Counted from the first letter of the stretch, positions 45,395 to 56,819 are shown. The stretch is DNA of 64,000 nt from Trichostrongylus colubriformis (GCA_963978905.1 OZ022261.1:20953686-21017685), one strand, 5' to 3'. A program made the numbers and translations. Notes: generated by a model not told the origin, from the letters alone.

Positions 45395-47200
45395 GAAATC
45401 AGATATATGTAATTCTCCTCAACTCCAACTTGACGGCATTGATACCTTTGTGAAACTCCTGATCAAGTCGAAATGAAACGAGATTTCGTCAACTTTTGAG
45501 GCTCTTCTGCAAAATCGTCCGCCCTCTCTATTCGCCTCGCTACCAATTTTTGACTCTGTACTATATTCCATTCTGTTCAGCCGGGAACTCTTAAGGGGAA
45601 CCATCATGCGAAGAAAACCTTAGACCTCAAAAAGACAAGCGTCATTGAGAACAGCACTTAGAAAGCTTGTGAAGGTAAGTGATTTGTGGCCACTTTGACA
45701 TATTAGCTTCGTTTTGTTTTTCTATTGTTGTTTTCACCTTTGCAGACGTTTTATATTAGTTGCTTGGAACTTTGTTGGGAATATTGGGGACGTTTCTCGG
45801 TTCATCCAGGCTCTGAGCAACATAGTATCAGAGCAACTAAATCTCAAAAATACCTAGGTAGCAGACATACTGCAGGAAAAGGAAACTCCAATGGAAACCC
45901 GGCCGGTATTCCATGAGACTAACTTGGAGATGGAAAACTCGAAGAAAGCCCGGAAACTGACGCCTCAGAACAAGCGAGCGCCAATAAACTACATACATCG
46001 GATAGGCTCAATTTCTTGCTTAGATTTCAGAAGCCAGTGAAAATCTCTTGAGGTGGCAGGTCATGGGAAATTCCTACAGAAAAGTAGAGAAAAGTTGGAG
46101 ACGGCAAACTCCACATAGAAGAGCGATGAAGACAAGTTACGATGGTGAAGAAATTCATCGCATGCCAGGAAGACGATCTATCTAAAAGTTACATAGTTAT
46201 ATGAAATCATATGCAAAACTTGTCGTTCCAAGAGGGGAAGGATGTCAAGATCGACTTCCAACACATTTTGGATTATATGGAAACAACTTTTTCAGTGTAA
46301 CAATAAGATCTGCTCCCTACCTATTGGAAAAAATGTACTGAATCTTATGGCTTTTGTTTGGGACTTGCCATTGTGCCTGGTTAGCACTGCAAGACATCGT
46401 TCTTGCCGGGCAGCCGGGCATCCGTGCATCAGAATGGGCCTTGTAACTTTTTTAGAAGAATCATCTGAGTAGTCAATTAGTTTGATTAATTTGGAAAGCA
46501 GATTGGAGATCAGCGACTGAAGATGAAACCTGGTATTTGTCTCATTATAATTGGTTACTTCGACCTGGTATCCTTCCTCGATAGGCCTCAGAAATTTACA
46601 CGAGAAAAGGTAGGAAGTACTATACAATTGATGATGAAACTAGTAGAGAAGCATCTGAAGATGTGTGTAGTCATATAATGCAGATGCCATAGCCTTGCGT
46701 AAAATAGATATAAGATAGACAATACGGAAGTTATTCCTATCAAAAATCTCTTCTTGACGTACTCTTTGCATCATCAAAAATAACTCTGTTTTAACCCAAA
46801 CATTTTTGATACAAACAATGCGTTTCAACCACTCACAATCCTCAGAACGCGCCAAAGGAATCATTTCTCTGTCCTATAGACAAAGCTAGTAATAACTATC
46901 GGATGATGATGAAAAACTTTTTTACCACTCAAGTGAAAGAAAAGGGAACAGACTGTGAGGTAAGCCAAAATATTTGTAGACACCAAGATTTAAACAGCGC
47001 TTATGAAAATGCATGTTGTAGATAAGCACGCCATGTACAGCAACACATGGCAACATATGGCTTTTGCCTTGACGGCAAATTTAATCTAAATACGGAGAAA
47101 GAACTCTCGATTATTTATGCTTCTCTCAAATTGCACAAAAATCAGAGTTATAACGGGTGCTTGTAGTAGTTGCATTGAACCATTAGCACATGATTTACGT
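45395..47200. other. No recognisable gene
   Basis: Several 60-110 codon frames on both strands. A plus-strand stretch after TTTGCAG (45745 onward) reads briefly as a charged peptide (ETPMETRPVFHETNLEMENS) before stops. None has a family motif. Confidence 0.35.
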
Positions 47201-47206
47201 GCTACT

Positions 47207-49190
47207 TTAGTATATGACGAAATACTCTCTGTACTGAGGTAGTAGAAATTGGAAACAAAACGATGAAACCATATGTAATCTTGTCTTTAGTAGCACTGAT
47301 ATAAGTAATGAGCTTAATAGTATAACTCGTAGCAATCTCGAGTTGTTTTTGGCAATTTTTCGGATATATTCAATAATTTGAAGCACAATCTCACCATTGA
47401 GGGCACCCATTTTATATAGACGCTGCTCATAGGGTAGCATGCTGACGTCTTTCCGAATGAAGCAGCGATAAGTCAAGCTTTTTGAACGTTCTCGATTTCT
47501 TCTACCGACAATCTCTTATGTGGCGACCAAATAGGGGAACAGTTTGCTAGAAGCGGCCTGACATAGACGATAAAAAGCCGAAATGGTGAAATGGGACTAC
47601 GGAACCTAAAGGATCTTAGTATAAGATTAGCGCGAGCACCTGCACTCGATCCTATGTCCTGAATGTATTTATCTAATTGAATGTCATTATAAATGATGCC
47701 TAAATCTCGAATATGATGAACACGTGTAAACGGCTTCCCAGACAGCGTGAAAGCATAGTCGTGGTTTCTCCCAATACCCAAGATGGCAGTTTTAGTGATA
47801 GAAACTTCTACTTGTCATTTCTTTGACAGCATAAGAGCATCAATGGCATTCTGTAGCTTTCCGCAGTCATTTATGGCATAAATTTTGGAATCATCAGGGT
47901 GTGCAGGGGGTGCCAAGAAAAAGTAATTTTGCTCACGGCCCACATTCGCCCGTTATACAAAACATAGGAAACGAAAGAGATAAGAGTGCTGGGGCAAAAT
48001 ATTCCCGTAATAGTCGGGCTTCAGAGCACCTACGGTATTAAGGTCCGCTTAAAACAGTGGAGCCAGGTCTGTGGTAGGTCTTTTGTGGGAAGCTCCCTAA
48101 GGGTTGGCCGTCCGGTTTATGGAAGTCACAGACTTGCTGCTTGGACAACGCTGCTATGATCCGAAGTATCATATTTCTTGCCTCAAACCTGCCCCCGGAA
48201 TGGTTTCAGTGGTAATGGCATGTTGTGGCTCATGGAAACGAAGGGCGTTGAGAGCCCGGAAAAAAGGAATATTCAAGAACGTCACCCGATATGAATCTCC
48301 TCACGTACTCAGAGTGAACGGACCTCAGGAAGATTGTGAACGAGGGCGACGAAGTTTCGGATTTTGCTCAGTTATGGTGACACATCTTGTTCACTCGAAA
48401 CAAGCTCCCGTTCCTGCTCATGCAGAAGGCTATTACGGAGTACAGTGGAAGTGTGAGGTCTGCTCCTGACTTCAGTGATGAAAATACCTCGTCAGAATTT
48501 GCTGAAGTTCGACTAAAATAGGGTTGAAAGTGGAGGGAACAAAATTACTTTTCGGCACCTCCTGTATACTGCAAAAGGTGCCGTCAGGAAGGGAACCAGC
48601 AAGATCTCAATGTATATGACGAATAGCAGCGATCCGAGACACGTACCCTGAAGCACACCACTTGGCGTTTGATACCCGCGGGACTTTGCACTATTGGCCA
48701 TTGCGACCTTGGTTCTATCTACTAGAGGGATTCAAAGAACCGAAGAAGCCGACCACAGATGCTAAAGACAGCCAGTTTTTTCAATAGCAGAGGAGTGGCA
48801 GTCGAGTCGAAAATTTTTGCTTAGTTTATAGAGCAGACAGAAACGAAAATTTCTTTATCGTTCTCTTTTTACCAGAGAGGGACTACTGCTGAAAGTAAGG
48901 CGGAAGCAGCAGACCTATGTCTGCGGAAACTGTGCTGGACACGGCTAAGCAAGTGTCTCTCACTATGGAAATCCGTGATTTTACGGCAGACTGTGCGCTC
49001 CATCACCTTTCTCATAGAGCTGGTCATATAAATAGGCGTTTAGTAGGAGAAATCATTCTTAGACCTTTCTTGAAAATCGGCCATACAATTCCGAGCTTCC
49101 ATAGATCAGATTTTTTACTTGAAGCAACACCCTGTTGAAGAGTATTGTTAAAGGAGAAACGAGCCCCAGGGCGGCTTGGCGATGTCGATA
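47207..49190 (-). pseudogene. CR1-like non-LTR reverse transcriptase, fragmented
   Basis: Fragments in minus-strand order: PLTILFNRVLL near 49190 and WPIFKKG near 49060 (RT fingers); SGVLQGTCLGSLLFVIYI near 48660 (motif B); PDDSKIYAINDCGKLQ near 47890 (motif C, with histidine-proline in place of the usual YADD lead); RVHHIRDLGIIYNDIQ then ARANLILRSFRF and YVRPLLANCSPIWSPHK (47781-47473); and MLPYEQRLYKMGAL (thumb end, from about 47430). This order is diagnostic of CR1/Jockey-type elements. Stops and frameshifts are frequent, and a 661-bp TIR element (47904-48564) splits motifs B and C. Confidence 0.8.
47904..48564. mobile_element. TIR element nested in the CR1-like sequence
   Basis: Inverted ends CAGGGGGTGCCAAGAAAAAG and, from the right, CAGGAGGTGCCGAAAAGTAA face each other. 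TA follows the right end (48565-48566) and TG precedes the left, consistent with an old Tc1-type TA insertion. A 121-codon plus-strand frame inside (48104-48469) may be a decayed transposase, but I see no reliable motif. Confidence 0.65.
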
Positions 49191-49349
49191 GGTTAGGTAG
49201 GTTTCTTTTGCATTTTGCATTCCATAGTCAGTAAGTCCTTTTCCTTCACTTCTGAACGTTTCCTTGTACTGATACCTATCGCACCTATCATTTACTCTGC
49301 CAACACTCGACCGATGGTTTGTCGATAGTTGTAGAAAAGCAGTGCGCAT

Positions 49350-50255
49350 ATGGTGCGCATTCTGTGAGCAGCACTTTTGTTTCAGACACTTTTTTGCTCT
49401 GTTTCATCAGCGTTAATTGTGGCTTGAAGTCAGTTTCATGTGATTTTCTAGTGTTGAGTATAACATTTGAGCTCGAATAAAATTGTGAAGGTTTGGGTAG
49501 TATTAGTAGCTATAAATAAAAGGGCAGAGTAAATGGTGGGTGTGATAGGTACCAGCGCAAGGTAACGTGCAGAAGTGAAAGAAAAGCACTTACTGACAAT
49601 GAAACACAAAATGCAAAAAACTTGCACCGATGCAGAGTAAACACACGACCCCTATCTTGCAGACAGGGCACTCCGGGAGTCGAGGAATGCTCGACAGGGG
49701 GGGTCGCACTTGACCGGACAGGAGGGGGGGGGGGCGCATCTGTAGCCAAGTGGTGATTTCATGGGAATTTCCTCTAGCCCATCGTACAGTCGATATCTTT
49801 CCCTCATACACGAAAAGAGCCACCGCTACTCAGCTGGCTGAATCGCAAATGGTTGTAGGCCGTCTTAAAAAGGTGGCCGCCATTATTTATGGGTTCGTTA
49901 CGCGTTTAGCACTCACCATCGCGCTGCCATGATGATACACACCTCATCGTCATGGAAGGGCCTGTCTACTCGCGGATAGAACCAAGATACTCATATTACC
50001 GTGAACTATACGTTTATGTTAATGCATTGCTACCATAGAGTTCAGTGATGCGTGCAAGAAGGACATGTCGGTATTCATCTAGGAGAAGAAAAATACATTT
50101 TCATTTTAGACTATACCAGTCATACTATCAACAAAGTCTAATGGAGACAAGCAATCCAGCAAAACATGCTTGTTGTTCACGTTGTTGAATTGTTATAACT
50201 TTGTTGCAGTGATGCATGTAAATGGTTTAATGCACGTTATTCAAATAAAAATTAA
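49350..50255. other. No recognisable gene; G-rich tract
   Basis: A G-rich tract lies at about 49697-49737, with GGGGGGGTCGCA. A similar motif recurs at 54062-54114. Opposing frames across it are artefacts. Confidence 0.4.
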
Positions 50256-50259
50256 AGCC

Positions 50260-50460
50260 CTATGAAACGTCTCTATCAATATTATCATCATCACGAAGAG
50301 CACCAGAAGAAAAGATCATTGTATTCGCTGTTTCATGATCCTCTTTTGATAGTCGTATGAAGTGTGCATCTGGTCTGCTATTGAGCTTATGCGAGATCAT
50401 AGAATGCTGGGCTTGTAGCTTCACAAGATCTTGTACAGCAGCTGAAATCTTGAGCTTCAA
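50260..50460 (-). CDS. Possible terminal exon, unidentified
   Basis: A 66-codon minus-strand frame looks like a genuine C-terminus: LKISAAVQDLVKLQAQHSM, then RLSKEDHETANTMIFSSGAL, ending DDDNIDRDVS before TAA. It is helical then acidic. It begins immediately after an in-frame TAG (GATAG/TTGAAG), so it would need a splice acceptor there, and that site is poor. No polyadenylation signal is clear downstream. Confidence 0.25.
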   Translation of the reverse strand: MKLKISAAVQDLVKLQAQHSMISHKLNSRPDAHFIRLSKEDHETANTMIFSSGALRDDDNIDRDVS

Positions 50461-50970
50461 CTATCATTGAAGAGGCATGTAGTGGAAAAAAATACCTGAA
50501 ACAACCTGTCAGAAGTTTCAAATGTCGGTGGGTGGCTTAACCCACTGATTGGCGAGAATTTCGGGCGTAACGGTAAGTACACTAAATTAATCGTGTTGAA
50601 CTCTGCAGTAAATTTTTGATATGGAGATAAGTGTTGGCAGTCAAGTTGAACTATATGGAGTGCCGAAAGTTGGTAAGGCTGACGTCATCAGGCTTTGGTA
50701 AAACTGACCTCATCAAGCAATCTAAGGTTTAAGTTCCTAAACTGCTCCTTTCACCTCTTGTGAGCCTATTGGCTGTTGAAAAACTGCGTTCAAAATTGGT
50801 ACTGCTGGCGGGGATGACGAGAACACATTTGATATCTTACAAAGAAGAGAATCAGTCTATGAAACTATTACAAAGAAGTTGCGGTCCTCGTTGATGTGAG
50901 ATAAACGAGGAGGAAAATTATCTGAAAATTTAGCTCGTCGCTAGATGGCTGTGACAACTCGCTGAAGGAA
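50461..50970. other. No recognisable gene
   Basis: Spacer between two weak minus-strand exon candidates. It contains a CTAAATTTTCAG acceptor-like site on the minus strand near 50925. Confidence 0.3.
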
Positions 50971-50974
50971 CTGG

Positions 50975-51220
50975 TTATACTCTCATCGCACGAGTGCACT
51001 CCTGGCCTGTTGCAGTTAGGCCAGTTCCAAAACGTGAACACTTTGCCGTTTTCTGGCTAATGTCGTGAAATGTAAAGTCCATACATATATTTTCCCCCTG
51101 TGAACTGCCCACAACGAAGAACTCCTCCAATCCATGTGTAGCTTTCCGTGACCACTTCTGGTTATTGAAGTCCACGGAACATCGAAGCAAAGTCACGCGG
51201 CTTGCCCGCTTGAACTTCAC
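50975..51220 (-). CDS. Possible exon, unidentified
   Basis: An 81-codon minus-strand frame reads VTLLRCSVDFNNQKWSRKAT, GLEEFFVVGSSQGENICMDF and ends CTRAMRV. Its composition is protein-like and it lies on the same strand as 50260-50460, so both could belong to one minus-strand gene. A GTATAA donor-like site sits at its end. I do not recognise the family. Confidence 0.25.
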   Translation of the reverse strand: MKFKRASRVTLLRCSVDFNNQKWSRKATHGLEEFFVVGSSQGENICMDFTFHDISQKTAKCSRFGTGLTATGQECTRAMRV

Positions 51221-51224
51221 AAAT

Positions 51225-52260
51225 TGTGTAGACCGAATGGTGGCAAAGCCCAGTAAATGATATCTCGTTAAAACTTGGGTGGCTTATTCACAGCGCATTC
51301 ACATCCGCAGAAAAAGCACGGGCAGGGCACGAAAAAAAGAGAGCAACAAGCATTAATGCTATATAAATGCGATGTAGATGAATATAATTGCTACTTTGTT
51401 CACTAGAGCGTGCCCTGCTGTGTTCAATGTTCACTAACATTGAGCATTCAAAGGGCGTTCACTGATCACCCGCACCGTGGAACATTCTTTCAATGTTACC
51501 TGCAACTTGTAGCAGAAGACTAGTGCATGGCGGATTCTCAAGGCGGAAGCCACGAATGTATGTCTTATCTGATAGCCACACGAGATCATCTTGTTGGGCC
51601 AACCGCATACCCAAGCGAGGACGGCGAACGCTGAATTGTTGGTTTTACTGCACTGCTACCAGGAAAACTGTTAAGAAAGTATGGAGCTGCTTTCGAAGAG
51701 GTTTTGAACGCTCTCTGTGTGACGCTGTCACGCTCTTGATGGCAAAAAATTTTCCTCGACATTTCCTCGACTCAAATATCTCAAGATCTAAGCAACGTAC
51801 AAAGGAGTTTGAAAGCGCGTTAGAAAGAGCAAAGTCTCTAGTTTTAGAAAAACGACTGTGGTTGCAAAACATTGAGCACGAAAAAAGTTATAACTGCTAG
51901 AAATAAAAAAACCCGCATGCAATTTTCATTTTCCTCGACTAATCCTCGACTCGTGTACCTCTCGCATTTCTGTGCATTTGAAGCAACTGAAATAGACATT
52001 AGGAAGAGTAAACCTAGTTCTTTCAGAAAAGCAGAGAAAAGTTATGGTCGTTCAAACAAGGTCTATTTTTGCGATTTTCAGCCATTTTTGCCGATTAGCG
52101 TGTTCCAGTTCGCACGCCGCGAAGCAGCCGCAGGCTCTCGCTACTTGCTTTTCTAACCCCGATTTCGAAGTTTTTTCATTCCGCAGTTGATGTTTTTACT
52201 TGTTGCTCGTCTGTTTGCAAACACTCTCGCGTTTTAGTTTACCCATACACGTTTTGTTTG
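51225..52260. other. No confident gene upstream of the cassette array
   Basis: A 135-codon plus-strand frame (51493-51900) contains FESALERAKSLVLEKRLWLQ, plausibly helical, and a 94-codon frame follows. Repeated TTCCTCGAC words occur at 51763, 51933 and nearby. No domain is identifiable. It could be 5' sequence of the array that follows. Confidence 0.3.
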
Positions 52261-52271
52261 GCTTTTTTCAG

Positions 52272-53344
52272 GTCCGTTGAAGAAGTGGGTGATTAGATCG
52301 AGAGAAGATGTTTAGAAAAAAAGGTTTGTTGTTTTCATTTGATTCGTTATGTTTAATATTGTTCATTTATTCTTATCTTGCTGTTTTTTCCTACATTTCC
52401 TACCTATATATGTTTAGTTTGCTTTTTTTCAGAGCCGTTGAAGAGGTGGCCGATTAAATCGAGAGAAGATGCTCAGGAAAAGAGGTTTGTTGTTTTCTTT
52501 CTGTTCCTCATGTTTGATATTGCTTATTTATTCTGATGTTGCTTTCTTTCTTACATTTTCGCTTTTTACTTTACCTATATATGTTTAGTTTTGCTTTTTT
52601 TTCAGGGCCGTTGATGAAGTGGTTGATTAAATCGAGGGAAGGTGTTCAGGAAAAGAGGTTTGTTGTTTTCTTTCTGTTCCTCATGTTTAATATTGCTTAT
52701 TTATTCTGATGTTGCTTTCTTCCTTACATTTTCGCGTTTTAATTTATCAACATATGTGTAGTTTTGCTTTCTTTTCAGGGCCTTTGATGATGTGGTTGAT
52801 TAAATCGAGGAAAGGTATTCAGGAAAAGAGGTTTGTTGTTTTCTTTTCATTCCTCATGTTTAATATTGTTTATTTATTCTGATGTTGCTTTCTTCCTTAC
52901 ATTTTCGCGTTTTAATTTATCAACATATGTGTAGTTTTGCTTTCTTGTCAGGTCCCTTGAAGAAGTGGTTGATTAAATCGAGGGAAGGTGTTCAGGAAAA
53001 GAGGTTTGTTGTTTTCTTTTCATTCCTCATGTTTGATATTGTTTATTTATTCTGATGTTGCTTTCTTTCTTACATTTTCGCGTTTTAATTTATCAACATA
53101 TGTGTAGTTTTGCTTTCTTTTCAGGTCCCTTGAAGAAGTGGTTGATTAAACCGAGGGAAGGTGTTCAGGAAAAGAGGTTTGTTATTTTCTTTTCATTCCT
53201 CATGTTTGATATTGTTTATTTATTCTGATGTTGCTTTCTTTCTTACATTTTCGCGTTTTACTTTACCTAATTTGTTTAGTTTTGCTTTCTTTCAGGGCTG
53301 TTGAGGAAGTACCCGAGTAAATCGAGAGAGTTTCAGAAAGAGAG
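52272..53344 (+). repeat. Tandem array of seven exon-like cassettes (about 173-bp unit)
   Basis: Seven units are spaced 161, 173, 173, 173, 173 and 171 bp apart. Each has a T-rich tract ending in CAG or TCAG, then a 52-nt segment, then GTTTGTTG, a plausible nematode donor. Segments lie at 52272-52323, 52433-52484, 52606-52657, 52779-52830, 52952-53003, 53125-53176 and 53296-53344; the last is 49 nt and has lost the GT. In one phase they read variants of PLKKWLIKSREGVQEKR; only the first has a stop (TAG). Because 52 is not a multiple of three, joining consecutive segments would shift frame. Intervening 'introns' are equally conserved. Confidence 0.85.
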
Positions 53345-53495
53345 ATTTTTTGTTTTCTTTGTATATTTCGTGTTCGATATTACCCAGTTAACCTGCTTTT
53401 ACCCATATTTTCGCGTTTTACTTTACCTGTATTTTACTTTACCGTTAATTTCACCTGTCAATCGAGATTTAATGTGTGAAATTGTAATTTTTTAA

Positions 53496-53900
53496 AGACA
53501 CCGTTAGGAGCAATTTTGGCAAATTGGGGCATCAGTTGGGGCTAGAGGTGCTCCGTAATATAAGAGTAGAAAAAGAACGACATAAAACGGCGAAAAAACC
53601 AAGAAATAGGAATCCGAAATTCCCCCTTCTCTCTTTCGACCTCTGCGTCTCTGGTCGGAGTGGACTGAAGACAGGCCAGAGTCTCAACCAGCCGGCCGCG
53701 ATTGTTGTCCCGCCCCTCCACGTCGACTCCCCCGGGCGCATAACGGCATAACGGCATGACGAGCTGCGGGGCCGCCATAAGACCCCAAGTCGCGTTTTTT
53801 ATGCGATTTTCACCACATATGACCCCTTCTGAAGTAGAAGGTTCGTTTCAGAGAATAGGTACTTCCGAATCTCAGTTTTCCCTTACCCCTAATGGTGCCT
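53496..53900. mobile_element. TTAA-target element, second family, copy B
   Basis: TTAA flanks both ends (53492-53495, 53901-53904). Ends AGACACCGTTAGGAG and, from the right, AGGCACCATTAGGGG are inverted. The GC-rich centre includes ACAGGCCAGAGTCTCAACCA and two GCATAACG words. It aligns with copies at 13705 and (inverted) 26421. Frames of 69-78 codons on both strands are incidental. Confidence 0.85.
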
Positions 53901-53904
53901 TTAA

Positions 53905-54355
53905 ATTGTACTTCTTCAATTGCCTTTTTCTGTGCCTGAGGGAAAAATAAATGTTCGTAATATTTGTATTTAACATTTATTTACAAAAGAAAACCAATAC
54001 ATCTACACAAAACGTGAAATACATATAGCACCCATACAATCTTACGGTGCTGTAGACGTGAGAAAGGGGGGGGGGGTCGCATTTGTGTACCCAAAGAGAG
54101 GGGGGTCGCATTGAAGTGGCCATTTTCCTTGACACCTGGGAGTGCCCTGCTTGCAGATCCCGAACATCACCAATGAGCCACGGTGCCCGATATTGGCTCA
54201 CCAACGGCCGTGCTCATGGTAAAGTGCCTCGCCAATGAAATTCACAGGCAAACTTCGACCCCTCCTAACTTGCTACAGAATGGCGCTCTGCAATTTTTGT
54301 TTCCACAATTGTAATCAGTATGTGGAGCTCTATTGATCAATCTGAGTCTCATTTC
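53905..54355. other. No gene; G-rich tract
   Basis: A run of 13 G near 54065 is followed by GTCGCATTTG and a second GGGGGGTCGCATTG. The sequence GGGAGTGCCCTGCTTGCAGA at 54128-54147 is partly the inverse of 49655-49675. The boundaries of any element are unclear. Confidence 0.4.
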
Positions 54356-54361
54356 AAAGTT

Positions 54362-55000
54362 TCACGCGAATTTGAAACCACGCATAAAAGCTCTCTTGGG
54401 CTTCATCAAATACCTCTTGTACTGTCTTCCGCGTACAAATGACGAAACAGCGCTGAGATAATCCAATTTGGCTTTGAGTAAAGTATACGTCTGTATACTT
54501 TTTCTCAAACGTCGATATTTACCAGATTTATCTTTTACTCGAGCAACCGGGATATGCCTCTTTATTAACTGCTTGCGAATCCTAAAAAAGCTTAGGTAAA
54601 ACCTATTAACGCTATCACGAGAATTATTTAGGCTCATCCAATCAATCTGAACGAGTGAAGCAATTACGGGTTCAAAATCTCTCTTTGAATAGTGTGTTTG
54701 CAGCACTTCGCTCACAGGGGTGACCAATGAGTCAACAATATTGAAGCTGACGCAGCGATGGTCCGAATCACTGAACGGGAGAAACACACATGGCTCTTTT
54801 TCATCATGCTGGGCTCTGACTCTAAACGAATGTCTAAGGTATTTAATCTGTGCGTTGGCTCACTGACCATTTGTACGAGACCAAAAAAGATTGAGATTGC
54901 TTCTAATTATACCAATGAAATCATTGCTTATATTGATGTTGCTAGTGGACCATTGCAGACAGTCTAATTGTTTTTCGTAAGTTCTATTACCTTAGTATGA
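54362..55000 (-). pseudogene. CR1-like endonuclease end and linker
   Basis: A 141-codon minus-strand frame (54787-54362) begins LPFSDSDHRCVSFNI, the terminal SDH motif of the CR1/Jockey endonuclease. It continues as the usual basic linker: SLVQIDWMSLNNSRDSVNRF then KDKSGKYRRLRKSIQT. Upstream, to about 55000, the minus strand has NGPLATSI and broken endonuclease-like sequence. It fits as the 5' part of the CR1-like element whose RT is at 47207-49190. If so, about 5 kb including the cassette array separates the two. Confidence 0.7.
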
Positions 55001-55147
55001 ATAATGTTTTTTCAGATACGTAAAGTAGTACGTAAATCGCCTGCTAATGGTTCAGTGAGTTATAACGGGTGCTTCCACATGTATTCTTTTATGAATACTG
55101 TTTAAATTTTAGTATCTACAGATATTCTGGCACATCTCTCAGGTTTA

Positions 55148-55262
55148 GGTGTGGGCAGATATGACAGCGAATCGCTTCGCGGCGTTCCGCTCGCGGCGCT
55201 ACAGTACGAGTCTTTTGAAACTCCGCTCAAGACGCAATGGGCGGGGACCTTCGAAGCCCTTC
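55148..55262 (+). mobile_element. Solo end of a Mutator-like MITE
   Basis: GGTGTGGGCAGATATGACAG, then CGAATCGCTTCGCGGCG and CTCCGCTCAAGACGCAATGG, match the left arm of 17993-18266. The right arm is missing. Confidence 0.75.
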
Positions 55263-55269
55263 AAAGAAA

Positions 55270-56640
55270 AAGCTATATTCTTGATTACTAATCCATTATG
55301 TGTTGTTTTTAGGCTATTTTCTTGGTTGCTTCTCCATTATGTATTGTTTTTTATGTTTCATAATGTTTAAAGTATATACTTTGGTGCTATTGCAATAGGA
55401 GAGGGAGGGGGGGGGGGGGCATACCACTAAACCACTATAGACATTATTTTTACCTAAGCCTAGGGGGAGAGAGGAACTCCTTCTTCCCACCATCAAGGCT
55501 TGGGCAAAAGTATATGCCTGAATGTGTAGATTGACCCCTTCGTTAGGTGAACACTCAATGGTGTGAATTCATTTTTCTCTGTCAAGTTCCAGGGAGTGCT
55601 CATGCATGTAAAATTTCAGAACATGGACAACGATGTCACGGAAAGTGTGAACGGGTTAGGTGATCATGTCGGTATTCGAAACAATTTTTCATAATTCAAA
55701 AGAGTTTGATATAGGGTGCTCGTTGTGTTCTCTCTTCCGCGGAATTGTTCTTGATTTTCAATTTATTTTTATTTATCTACTCGTGATTAAATCGACTGTT
55801 AATACAAGCGTTGCACAACAAACTTATAGTGCCTGGAGTGCTAAACGTGCGTTTTCGTCCTTATTTCATTCTGTTTAAAATGTTACTGTTTCTACACGTG
55901 TTCCGCCCTTCTAGATCTCATGCCACTGCAGCACTCATTTTAAACAGAAGGTGAAATAGTCGAAGGTGTCGCTGCAACCGATATCAGTTTTACTTTGCTG
56001 TATTATCACAATTTTCGAAGTCGAAGTTCATAGGTGTGTTGCCGCCGGAAGCCTTCCTCAGAAGTGACTTCCTTTTTGGCATATCTATCATCTAATTGTA
56101 AGTAAGTAGCCTATTTTTGAGATGGACGAGCGTCGAGCAGCAGGATCGTTTAGTTTGCCTTTTACCATCTCTCTGCCGTAGAAAACGCAGTGATGCGACA
56201 GAGATGACCAGTAAAGTTGAGTCTATAATGATTATGCTTCGTGTGCATTGACAGCTTCAGCTTTGTGGTGTCTAGTTAGTCCTACCGTGTGTAAAAATTC
56301 CTCCTGTCTCTCAGCCTTAGTTATCATGATAATGCTTGCAAAAGACGTTGTTTGTGTTTTGGCTTATTTGGGAATTATACTTCGCTTTCAGAGCATTACC
56401 TGAGAAAGCAGTTCAGAACACCTATGTACAATGATAGTTTTCGGAATCCGAACCTGTTTGATCTTATACATAGTTTCACCTGAATAGCTTTCTTGCGATG
56501 CACCTAACTGCTCATATCGTTTTGTGCACTAATGGAAATCGTATTACCTAAATTTGTACTTGATTAATGGCGGTTATAAAATAGTCGTCTTTGCACCGAG
56601 AAGTTAAAAGGTGTTATAGGTTATCTCCTTCTGGAGGAAT
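55270..56640. other. No recognisable gene
   Basis: AT-rich with one G run near 55407-55420. No supported feature. Confidence 0.5.
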
Positions 56641-56819
56641 CTTTTTTTGTCGCATTTCACCATATTGGGGTGGTTTTCTTTGCGAGAGTTTCCACTTATT
56701 ACTCAAGATCTACTCGATGTTTTAAACATGTACATACAGCTTTTGAACAATCGGCTTATTGCACACGGCACAACGTGGAGCGAACCACTGTTCTGTTCGG
56801 CATTGCTCATACGTTATCA

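Noticed and set aside
48104..48469. 121-codon frame as a host gene
   Set aside because: It lies wholly inside a TIR element and shows no domain.
52272..53344. CRISPR-like array
   Set aside because: Units are about 173 bp, repeats and spacers are both conserved, and the organism is a nematode.
49630..54170. A 4.5 kb transposon bounded by the inverted GCAGGGCACTCC blocks
   Set aside because: The adjacent G-rich motifs run in the same orientation at both sites, contradicting simple inverted ends, and no target duplication was found.
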